From the NCBI RefSeq assembly GCF_037126285.1, contig NZ_CP147012.1:4238676-4302675 (forward strand): a stretch of 64,000 bases of DNA, given 5' to 3'. Shown one piece after another: positions 54,973 to 61,893 of the stretch (positions are counted from its first letter, which is position 1; each line of letters starts with the position of its first letter). The position numbers and the translations under genes were made by a program. This stretch comes from Bernardetia sp. MNP-M8 (lineage in GTDB: Bacteria; Bacteroidota; Bacteroidia; Cytophagales; Bernardetiaceae). The notes beneath the pieces are model-generated. The model had not been told where the DNA came from. It was given only the letters and a program-made list of their open reading frames with translations, and did no database searches.

Positions 54973-56427
54973 AGGTGTACTACTACCACTTCTTTCTATT
55001 CCCCCAGGATTGTAATAGTGGTCAAGAATCCAGCCATAAGTTTTGTTTTGCTGACTTGCCCAGCGTTGAGAACCCCATTGTGAAAGACCTCTTCCGTGTC
55101 CGAACGATGCGTTACCAGCGTTAATAGCATCAGAAATACAAGGCCAACCTTGATACGTATTTACTGAACAAGAAACACCATTAAAACCTGTACCTCCTGT
55201 ACCTGCAAAACCATCTCCACACCCAGAGTTATTATTTTCTGCTGAATATTCTGTAAAAGCAATTTTGGTATTATCACACTCACGAACAAGCACTTCACCT
55301 GCTGTAAATTGTGCTGCTGCACGACAACGTGTAGTAGTTCCTGATACCCATACTTGACGACAAGTCGTGCTACTAATATCGTAATTTGATCTAATTGGAT
55401 TCAAAACGTGGTTTGCTCCATAACTGCGATAAGCCACAGCTCCAGAACGTAATGAATTATCGCTCCAGCTTGGAATCCATTCATTATCAATACCTTGCTC
55501 AACATACGACTCCAAACCCATAACTGTAACACTTGAACAAGAATTACATGAACAATTCAAGCCTACACGAATACTTGAGGGAACTACAAGTGCTTCTACT
55601 CTTGAAACTTCCTCTGTCGTGGCAGGATTAGATTTGTGATTGTGGTTGTCGTTAAGACGAATGTTGTTACTTGCGTTATCTTCTTCTCTTGTTTTGTCGA
55701 AAAAACCGTGAGAAAATGTCTCAGTTTCAGTTGTGGTTGTACTACTTTGTTTCATTTCCGAAGTTGCAGCAGTCATAGCAATTTTGAGTAAATAATCTTC
55801 ACCCAACACCCTGAAATCTTTGAGTAAGTGAGTTGTAAATCCTTCTTTAGAAAAAGAAATTTGAATTTTTTGATGATTATTTAATAATCCTTCTATTGTT
55901 TGAATAGCCTCAACATCAAAAGGAATAGAAAACTCATAAAAACCATTTTTATCTGTATAAGCAGTCGCATTTAAAGTTGTTACTTTTACATTTGAAACAG
56001 GAAAACCAGTTTCTTTATCACTTACAAACCCTGAAATAACTGAAGTTTTCTCTTGTTTTCTTAAATTTTGGAGAGAAAAATTTGTTTTAGGTAAAATTGG
56101 ATCTAACTGAATTTCCATTTCCAAACCTTCTTCTACAGAAGCTAATTGATAATAGGTCTCAATAGGACTATATCCTTCTGCACTAACTCTAATTACTTGT
56201 TTTTGAGTGTTTTTTTGAATAAATACTTTTCCTTTTTGATTAGAAGGAATTGAATTTTTAGAAGAAGATAAAATTTCTATTGTGGCATTTGGAATGCTAA
56301 AACCTGTTTGTTGGTCAGTTACTCGTATTTCTACGAAATTTTTTTTCGTATTTTGAGCAAATACTTGAGTAAATGATGAATAAGAAAATGCACACAGCAT
56401 TCCCATTAATATAATTAATCGGTTCAT
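53218..56427 (-). CDS. SLH-domain SpoIID/LytB-like protein with T9SS sorting domain
   Basis: 1069 residues from the ATG at 56427; a TTG 12 codons upstream would spoil the signal peptide (MNRLIILMGMLCAF...VFAQ). Two carboxypeptidase-regulatory-like beta domains come first (about 30-110 and 130-220, SGFVSDKETGFPVSNVKV). A SpoIID/LytB domain (about 285-480) has VMGLESYVEQGIDNEW with a candidate catalytic Glu, SGAVAYRSYG and the signature GHGRGLSQWGSQRWA. SpoIID is a lytic transglycosylase that acts on glycan strands lacking stem peptides; LytB-type proteins enhance amidases. The shared Ig/concanavalin/SLH module follows (SLH about 771-949) and then a T9SS sorting domain nearly identical to that of the PGRP amidase. 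Cysteine-rich (LNCSCNSCS), unusual for the family. Confidence 0.88.
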   Translation of the reverse strand: MNRLIILMGMLCAFSYSSFTQVFAQNTKKNFVEIRVTDQQTGFSIPNATIEILSSSKNSIPSNQKGKVFIQKNTQKQVIRVSAEGYSPIETYYQLASVEEGLEMEIQLDPILPKTNFSLQNLRKQEKTSVISGFVSDKETGFPVSNVKVTTLNATAYTDKNGFYEFSIPFDVEAIQTIEGLLNNHQKIQISFSKEGFTTHLLKDFRVLGEDYLLKIAMTAATSEMKQSSTTTTETETFSHGFFDKTREEDNASNNIRLNDNHNHKSNPATTEEVSRVEALVVPSSIRVGLNCSCNSCSSVTVMGLESYVEQGIDNEWIPSWSDNSLRSGAVAYRSYGANHVLNPIRSNYDISSTTCRQVWVSGTTTRCRAAAQFTAGEVLVRECDNTKIAFTEYSAENNNSGCGDGFAGTGGTGFNGVSCSVNTYQGWPCISDAINAGNASFGHGRGLSQWGSQRWASQQNKTYGWILDHYYNPGGIERSGSSTPSDTVDPTTSITAPSNSTSDFSATFTDADNVGVTGRFYQVLENYASETRANRGNGFYNDNFSTGSLHSDYTVGTGSWSANSSGRLVQSNTTSTNTSLSTFLSQTNGQSYLYNFAAKLNSTTGNRRFGIHIMASQTDSERGNSYLIWFSADGGTVSILETVNNVLNTRASASITTGTSWADYKVAYSTTTGKIEVFRNDALLTQWTDSSPLTSGSYISLRTNQANVEFDDLKVYKGRSTGVTVTVGNTNGKDLRTNLASTGQVKSIVRDAAGNFSSVANANITIGTPAITDITGNWAENEIRYMLDNGFMSGYADNTFRPNNTTSRAEFATMIAVIIDPSISSDPAVASRSFTDISGHWAEANILKAARAGYLSGYTDGTFRPNDPITRMQVTLSISNGLGVSGGTSTMLNLFTDKNDVPSWATTSVTNGIANRFVANHPDKNYYKPNENSTRANATVVMYQALRYLSRASELFNTYIVVPANPASKVAATTNELDENILAEMSLFPNPIENSRLNLAYSLKEASDVSIRLYSILGEEISILYQGNKEAGTHKEEFELSTLRLKAGTYIIKISSKEGTQTLRLVKL

Positions 56428-56451
56428 TGTAATTGTATTTTTGATGGAAAG

Positions 56452-56483
56452 AAAAGAACGCAAAAAATAAAATACGTTCTTTT
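56452..56483 (-). terminator. Short hairpin between the PGRP amidase and SpoIID-like genes
   Basis: Nine-base perfect arms AAAAGAACG (56452-56460) and CGTTCTTTT (56475-56483), ending in T on the minus strand. It lies 25 bases after the amidase stop and just before the next start codon, so it may terminate or attenuate. Confidence 0.5.
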
Positions 56484-56507
56484 GTAAAAATCGATAAAGA
56501 GAAAAAA

Positions 56508-58253
56508 TTATAGTTTAATTAAACGCAATGTTTGAGTTCCTTCTTTAGAAGAAATTTTGATAATATACGTTCCTGCTTTTAAGCGAAGAGTAGAAAGTTC
56601 GAACTCTTCTTTGTGAGTTCCTGCTTCTTTATTTCCTTGATATAAAATAGAAATCTCTTCTCCTAAAATGCTGTATAAACGAATGCTTATATCAGACGCT
56701 TCTTTCAAAGAATAAGCTACATTTAAGCGAGAGTTTTCTATTGGATTTGGAAACAACATCATTCCTTCTATGGTATTTTGCTCTGTTTTTACAGCAATTT
56801 TAGAAGCAGGATTTGCAGGCACAACAATATAGGTATTGAATAATTCTGACGCACGACTCAAATAACGCAACGCCTGATACATCACTACAGTAGCATTTGC
56901 TCTTGTACTATTATCATTTGGCTTGTAGTAATTTTTATCAGGGTGATTTGCTACAAAACGATTTGCTATTCCATTTGTAACCGAAGTAGTAGCCCACGAA
57001 GGAACATCATTTTTATCTGTAAATAAGTTAAGCATAGTGCTTGTTCCTCCACTTACGCTCAATCCATTTGAAATAGAAAGTGTTACTTGCATTCTTGTAA
57101 TAGGGTCATTTGGTCTAAATGTGCCATCCGTATAACCACTCAAATAACCTGCACGAGCAGCTTTCAAAATGTTTGCTTCTGCCCAATGTCCACTAATATC
57201 AGTAAAACTACGACTAGCCACAGCAGGGTCACTTGAAATACTTGGGTCAATAATAACAGCTATCATTGTCGCAAATTCGGCACGACTTGTTGTGTTATTT
57301 GGACGGAAAGTATTATCACTATATCCTGACATAAATCCATTATTCAACATATAACGAATTTCATTTTCTGCCCAATTTCCTGTAATATCTGTAATAATGG
57401 GTGCTCCAATAGTAACATTTGCATTAGCAACACTAGAAAAGTTTCCTGCTGCATCTCTTACAATAGATTTTACTTGTCCTGTTGAAGCTAGATTAGTACG
57501 TAAATCTTTGGCGTTTGTGTTTCCAACTGTTACTGTAACGCCTGTGCTTCTTCCTTTATATACTTTCAAATCATCAAATTCTACATTCGCTTGATTGGTA
57601 CGAAGCGAAATATAACTTCCTGAAGTCAAAGGACTTGAATCTGTCCATTCTGTAAGTAACGCATCATTTCTAAACACTTCTATTTTACCTGTGGTGGTAG
57701 AATAAGCCACTTTGTAATCTGCCCAACTTGTACCTGTAGTAATAGAAGCACTTGCTCTTGTATTCAAGACATTATTTACTGTTTCAAGAATACTGACTGT
57801 TCCACCATCTGCCGAAAACCAAACTAAATAAGAGTTTCCTCTTTCAGAATCCGTTTGAGAAGCCATAATATGAATTCCAAAACGACGGTTTCCAGTTGTA
57901 CTGTTGAGTTTTGCAGCAAAATTATACAAATAACTTTGTCCATTCGTTTGAGATAAAAATGTAGATAAAGAAGTATTTGTACTTGTGGTATTTGATTGAA
58001 CCAAACGTCCAGAAGAATTTGCAGCCCAAGTACCTGTTCCTACAGTATAATCTGAATGAAGCGAACCAGTAGAAAAGTTATCATTATAAAAACCATTGCC
58101 ACGATTAGCACGAGTTTCAGAAGCATAGTTTTCTAATACTTGATAGAAACGACCTGTTACACCAACATTATCAGCATCTGTAAAAGTAGCAGAAAAATCA
58201 CTTGTGGTGCTACTTGGTGCTGTAATGCTTGTCGTTGGATTTACTGTGTCCGA
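56508..58253 (-). repeat. Shared surface module plus sorting domain, copy C (in the PGRP amidase gene)
   Basis: The module shared by three genes covers 56799-58253; downstream the sorting domain matches copy B almost base for base (compare 56520-56700 with 53230-53410). C has its own differences, such as GTGTWAANS for GTGSWSANS and NAKDLRTN for NGKDLRTN. Confidence 0.88.
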
Positions 58254-59423
58254 AGGAGTTCCTCCTCCTCCACATCCATTCTGAATCATTGTATTTACCT
58301 CTGTTCTTACACCTGGCAATAGAGCATAAAGAGAATTTCCAGGACACTCAGAACAACCTCCTCCGTCTCTATGACCAGCAATATTTTTCACGCTTCCACC
58401 CGTAGAATAATGATAAGATGAACCTGTTGGGTTAATTCCTTCTTTGTTTGCTTTCCAAGCTAATAAAGATTTCAAACTATTCATGGCTGCAGTAGTCGGA
58501 GTAGTACTTGAAAAAGTACCAAGCATACAAACTCCCATGGTGTTTGAGTTATAACCACAAAAATGTGCTCCAATTACATCTTCAGGACGACCTTGATAGA
58601 TAGTTCCACTTTTATGAATCAAATAGTTATATCCAATATCTGACCAGCCATTTGAATTTTGATGCAAATCTTGAATAGCTCTAACGGCTGCTGCACCATC
58701 ATTCCAATCATATCCATAGGCATGATGAACTACCAAATGTGTAACGTTTGTATAAGAATAGCTGCTTTTTGAAGAACGTGCGCCCCAACTAGCACGAGAA
58801 ACTACAGGAGGCTGTGAACAACCATCACTCTGTACATAGTTTGTCATATCATTTTGTGCTTTTTTGATATTTTGTTGAGGAGTTTCTCCTGGGCTATAAA
58901 AAGAAACTTCGACATCTTCGATACGTGCAGCTTGTTCACTTCCTGTTTTCCAAGAAATTCTATATTGTATTAAACGAGTTTCTTTTGGTAAAAAACTAGC
59001 TACCGAAGTAAGGCGTTTTGCTTCCTTGTGATTTTCTACATTTACGTGTCCATCAAAATCAGTTTTTTCCCAACTATTCCAATTTTTGCCATCTATTGAA
59101 GTTCTTTGTTCGATAGTCAAAAATTCGTGGTGTAAATTTTCGCCTTTCCAAGTAGTATAAGCAGAAATAAATGGAGTAGGATTTTCAAGTTCAATTTTAA
59201 TAGTTCTTGTAGTAAAACTACCTGTTTGTTTCAAACTGTTTAGAGTAAGTCCATTTTTTTGTTGTATTAAGTTTTGTTGAAAACTCAAATTATTTTTTTG
59301 AGCAAAGTTTAGACTTTTTTGAGCAGAGCCTTCATTTTTTAGAAGTATTCTATCGTTCTGTGCCGTAGCATAAAACATAACTGATAACCAAAATAAGGCT
59401 ATTAAAGGGATAATTTTTTTCAT
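56508..59423 (-). CDS. SLH-domain N-acetylmuramoyl-L-alanine amidase (PGRP type) with T9SS sorting domain
   Basis: 971 residues. Signal peptide 1-21 (ending YATAQ); a beta-sandwich domain (about 65-180); then a peptidoglycan-recognition/amidase_2 domain (205-385). It has SRASWGARSS, THLVVHHAYG (zinc ligand His233), GWSDIGYNYLIHKSGTIYQGRP (catalytic Tyr region), GAHFCGYNSNTMGVCMLG, and the second and third ligands in AGHRD (His351) and ECPG (Cys360). All active-site residues are present, so it should cut the bond between MurNAc and the stem peptide. A GCGGGG linker leads to the shared module (391-875; SLH 676-729, 739-792, 797-854) and a T9SS sorting domain (889-971, FPNP). It is the first gene of the five-gene SLH set. 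Confidence 0.92.
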   Translation of the reverse strand: MKKIIPLIALFWLSVMFYATAQNDRILLKNEGSAQKSLNFAQKNNLSFQQNLIQQKNGLTLNSLKQTGSFTTRTIKIELENPTPFISAYTTWKGENLHHEFLTIEQRTSIDGKNWNSWEKTDFDGHVNVENHKEAKRLTSVASFLPKETRLIQYRISWKTGSEQAARIEDVEVSFYSPGETPQQNIKKAQNDMTNYVQSDGCSQPPVVSRASWGARSSKSSYSYTNVTHLVVHHAYGYDWNDGAAAVRAIQDLHQNSNGWSDIGYNYLIHKSGTIYQGRPEDVIGAHFCGYNSNTMGVCMLGTFSSTTPTTAAMNSLKSLLAWKANKEGINPTGSSYHYSTGGSVKNIAGHRDGGGCSECPGNSLYALLPGVRTEVNTMIQNGCGGGGTPSDTVNPTTSITAPSSTTSDFSATFTDADNVGVTGRFYQVLENYASETRANRGNGFYNDNFSTGSLHSDYTVGTGTWAANSSGRLVQSNTTSTNTSLSTFLSQTNGQSYLYNFAAKLNSTTGNRRFGIHIMASQTDSERGNSYLVWFSADGGTVSILETVNNVLNTRASASITTGTSWADYKVAYSTTTGKIEVFRNDALLTEWTDSSPLTSGSYISLRTNQANVEFDDLKVYKGRSTGVTVTVGNTNAKDLRTNLASTGQVKSIVRDAAGNFSSVANANVTIGAPIITDITGNWAENEIRYMLNNGFMSGYSDNTFRPNNTTSRAEFATMIAVIIDPSISSDPAVASRSFTDISGHWAEANILKAARAGYLSGYTDGTFRPNDPITRMQVTLSISNGLSVSGGTSTMLNLFTDKNDVPSWATTSVTNGIANRFVANHPDKNYYKPNDNSTRANATVVMYQALRYLSRASELFNTYIVVPANPASKIAVKTEQNTIEGMMLFPNPIENSRLNVAYSLKEASDISIRLYSILGEEISILYQGNKEAGTHKEEFELSTLRLKAGTYIIKISSKEGTQTLRLIKL

Positions 59424-60174
59424 TACTGTTAGAGTATAAGTTTTTATAAATATTTAAGGGATTATTTAATGAATCTTGGTAGTGTTTTTTAGTATAGCAT
59501 TAGAAATTATACATTAATTGTACAACAGTGTAAATACGTGTTTAAGCGAAATTATAACTTGTATTTATGAAATAAAAGTATTAAATTAAATTTGATTTGT
59601 ACAATTTTAGTTAAAATATCTACTCCCAAATGTAACAATTTTTATTCATAATACACAAATAATAATCAATGATTTTTTAAATAAAAAAGATATTTGTATT
59701 GTAAATTATTGATTATCAAATAGTTATAAATAAAAAAAAGATTAATGTTCATAATTAATTAACTTAATTGATAAGGTTTGCGAAGAAAGGGAAATTAAAA
59801 AATTTAGCTAGATGCTTATAATGTTTATTTATTGATAATTAAGCTATTTTTTAACATATTGAGTGGTGTAAAATTGAATTACATAGTTGAAGTTTTAGGT
59901 TGTTTTTTTATAAAAAAAATAACTTTATATAATTAATTAAATTAATTATATAAAGTTATGTGCTTTATTCTATTTTGCTAAAAAAACATTTTTTTAAGTT
60001 ACACAAATGGGTGCTTTTTGCTAATTTTAGGGAAAATTTAGTGTCACATATTGCAAGGTTTCTTATATGAATTAGTCAAAACCTTGTAGAGATTGTTGTT
60101 TTTTATGCTCAGCAAAAGTCTCAATCAATTGCAAACAACTCTTTTTCCTCCTCATTTTTCTCACTTTGGGAAAG
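59424..60174. other. Very AT-rich 750-base stretch with a perfect 41-base palindrome
   Basis: No gene is seen until the small interrupted frame near 60105. At 59919-59959 there is a perfect palindrome with 20-base arms (ATAACTTTATATAATTAATT and its complement around one central A). The stretch probably holds the promoter of the PGRP amidase gene near its left end, but I could not pick a convincing one. Confidence 0.55.
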
Positions 60175-60183
60175 TATTAAAGA
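60175..60183. repeat. Target-site duplication, left
   Basis: TATTAAAGA, identical to 61678-61686 on the other side of the insertion sequence. Confidence 0.85.
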
Positions 60184-60208
60184 TAGGCTGTACAAACTAT
60201 AAAAAAAA

Positions 60209-60253
60209 TTCCTCGTATTTTTGAGTTACTACACAACAAAAAATACCGAGGAA
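60209..60253 (+). promoter_or_regulatory. Hairpin hiding the transposase ribosome binding site
   Basis: Left arm TTCCTCGTATTTTTG (60209-60223) pairs with CAAAAAATACCGAGGAA (60237-60253), with two bulged bases. The GAGG ribosome binding site (60248-60251) lies in the right arm, four bases before the ATG. A read-through transcript from outside would include both arms and be blocked from translation, whereas a transcript starting inside the element could lack the left arm. Confidence 0.6.
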
Positions 60254-60254
60254 T

Positions 60255-61628
60255 ATGTCTAAACGACAGTATGAATATAGGATAAAAAACTGGAAATCCA
60301 AAGCTATGGCACGCAGAAAAGAAAACGACTATTTAAAAAGTCGTATTAAAGAACTCTTAGATAGCCGAGATTCTTGGAAAAAAAAATATCAAGCAGAAAA
60401 ATTACAAGGCAAATTAAACTTGTCTACTAAAAAAGCAAAAAGACACCAGTATAGCTTACAGGTAGTCAATTTTGTACTAGAACTATATAAATATGGTGGT
60501 ATGAGTTTACGCAGTTGTCGTCATACGTTAGTTTGCTTACATCTTTGTTTTGGTTTACAAGGCAAATTACCAAGTCATAGCAGTATCCGTAATTGGTTAT
60601 GCAAATGTGGAGCTTATCGTCTTGAACACACAGAAAACCAAAGTAGCGAGTATGTGGTCTATGTGGATGAAAGTATTAGTTTTGGTAGTGAAAAAATACT
60701 TTTGCTACTAGGTGTTTCAGTAGATGCTATTCCTAAAAACCGAAGTTTATCTCATAGTGATATGGAAGTTTTGGCAGTAGAAATTGGTAACGAATGGAGA
60801 GGCGAACAAATAGCGAAAGAATTAAGTAAAATAGCCTCTGAAACAAAAATAAAATATATTGTTAGTGATGAAGGTACTAACTTAAAAAAGGCTTATAAAT
60901 CATTGAATTATACCCATATAGAGGATTGTACTCATATTTTAGCTAATCATTTAAAGCGACTTTATCATCAAGATGCTGATTTCAAATTATTTAGTAACCT
61001 TGTCGGTCAATTACGACAAAAATGGAATTTAAGTAAAGATAATAGTCAGTATATGCCTCCTTCTATGAGGGTAAAAATGCGTTTTGCAAATATCTTTCCT
61101 TGTGTTAATTGGGCAAAAAAAATAGTACAAAATTGGGACAATTTACCCTCATGTGTTCAAGAACAAGTTCTTTTTTTGAAAGAAAAAGAGGAGTTTATAA
61201 AAGGACTAATACAGGTAGAAAAAGTATTTAAAATGGTTTGTCAAGAGCTTAAAACTACAGGATTTGGAGTTTTACAAAAGAAAAATATTCTTAATAAATT
61301 GCTACTTATTGAGTCTCAAGCAGGAGACAAATTAAACCCAAAAGCAAAAGTTTTTATGGAGAACGCTAAATTATATTTGAATAATTTAGAAAACAAAAGT
61401 AAGAGTTTGAAGGAGGAATTTATTCTTTGTAGTTCTGATATTATTGAGAGTTATTTTGGAAAATTTAAAACTAAAATAAATCCCAACAGCAGAAGTGGTT
61501 TAACTGAATTTATTTTTACAATAGCTACTTTTGGAAGAGCTTTTTCAATAGAAGAAACTCAAAATGCGTTAGAAAACATAAAATGCAAAGAGTTAAAGTT
61601 GAAAAAAATAATGAAAAATGTTGCTTAA
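60255..61628 (+). CDS. DDE-type transposase, family not assigned
   Basis: 457 residues. A basic coiled N-terminus (1-65) and a helix-turn-helix-like segment (about 68-120, VNFVLELYKYGGMSLRSC) precede an RNase H-like catalytic core. The probable triad is Asp138 (YVVYVDES), Asp205 (YIVSDEGTNLKKAY) and Glu398 (CSSDIIESYFGKFKTK), with a long helical insertion between the second and third. The pattern SDIIES-FGKFK followed by GLTEFIFTIATFGR resembles a group of poorly classified transposases rather than IS4 or IS3 proteins. It is a full-length frame with a good ribosome binding site (GAGGA), rare in this genome. Confidence 0.88.
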   Translation: MSKRQYEYRIKNWKSKAMARRKENDYLKSRIKELLDSRDSWKKKYQAEKLQGKLNLSTKKAKRHQYSLQVVNFVLELYKYGGMSLRSCRHTLVCLHLCFGLQGKLPSHSSIRNWLCKCGAYRLEHTENQSSEYVVYVDESISFGSEKILLLLGVSVDAIPKNRSLSHSDMEVLAVEIGNEWRGEQIAKELSKIASETKIKYIVSDEGTNLKKAYKSLNYTHIEDCTHILANHLKRLYHQDADFKLFSNLVGQLRQKWNLSKDNSQYMPPSMRVKMRFANIFPCVNWAKKIVQNWDNLPSCVQEQVLFLKEKEEFIKGLIQVEKVFKMVCQELKTTGFGVLQKKNILNKLLLIESQAGDKLNPKAKVFMENAKLYLNNLENKSKSLKEEFILCSSDIIESYFGKFKTKINPNSRSGLTEFIFTIATFGRAFSIEETQNALENIKCKELKLKKIMKNVA

Positions 61629-61667
61629 ATCAAGGTCAAAAAATTAGGGAACTTTTTGACCTTGATT
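61628..61667 (+). terminator. Perfect hairpin at the transposase stop codon
   Basis: Fifteen-base perfect arms AATCAAGGTCAAAAA (61628-61642) and TTTTTGACCTTGATT (61653-61667). It begins on the last base of the TAA and reaches close to the right end of the element. Confidence 0.7.
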
Positions 61668-61677
61668 GAACAGCCTA

Positions 61678-61686
61678 TATTAAAGA
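61678..61686. repeat. Target-site duplication, right
   Basis: TATTAAAGA, the second copy of the 9-base duplication flanking the insertion sequence. Confidence 0.85.
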
Positions 61687-61824
61687 TGTTCAAAAGTCAG
61701 TTTAGAACGGATGAAAAAATGGTGAAACAAAGTATTATATATAATCAAGAAATACCTCTTTTTTTACATTTGCAAACACCAGAAACAACTCATTTATCAA
61801 GAAAACATTCAATTAAGAACCTCT

Positions 61825-61873
61825 AAAAAAGAAAAATCAGGCAATCTATAAGACTGCCTGATTTTTCTTTTTT
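61825..61873. terminator. Strong bidirectional terminator
   Basis: Nineteen-base perfect arms (61825-61843 and 61855-61873; core AATCAGGCA / TGCCTGATT) with A- and T-rich outer ends. It serves the small split gene on the plus strand and the giant T9SS gene on the minus strand. Confidence 0.88.
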
Positions 61874-61893
61874 CAGAATTAGACAACTCTTTT

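Larger units (their letters stand above)
60184..61677 (+). mobile_element. Complete insertion sequence, 1494 bases
   Basis: Left end TAGGCTGTACAA and right end (other strand) TAGGCTGTTCAA, with looser similarity continuing over about 40 bases. It is bounded by 9-base direct duplications TATTAAAGA and contains one complete transposase gene. A hairpin (60209-60253) covers the ribosome binding site of the transposase and another (61628-61667) starts at its stop codon. Intact ends, frame and duplications indicate a recent insertion. The IS family could not be named from the sequence alone. Confidence 0.88.
60105..61826 (+). pseudogene. Small gene split by the insertion sequence
   Basis: The frame starts ATG at 60105 (MLSKSLNQLQTT...), reaches the target duplication, and resumes after the insertion at 61687 in the same phase, ending TAA at 61824-61826. 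Taking out the element and one duplication copy gives 72 codons without a stop. The stop is directly followed by a strong terminator at 61825. An in-frame stop at 60087 limits the upstream extent. The product (including KMFKSQFRTDEKMVK and ETTHLSRKHSIKNL) matches nothing I recognise, so it may be a real small protein, the tail of an older gene, or chance. Confidence 0.4.

Noticed and set aside
50688-57594. Plus-strand frames of 60-72 codons repeated three times opposite the SLH genes
   Set aside because: They are conserved only because the coding module on the other strand is duplicated; they are antisense shadows with no start signals.
50318-58253. Spread of the shared SLH module by a transposon
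   Set aside because: No inverted ends, transposase or target duplications were seen at the module borders; homologous recombination explains the pattern better.
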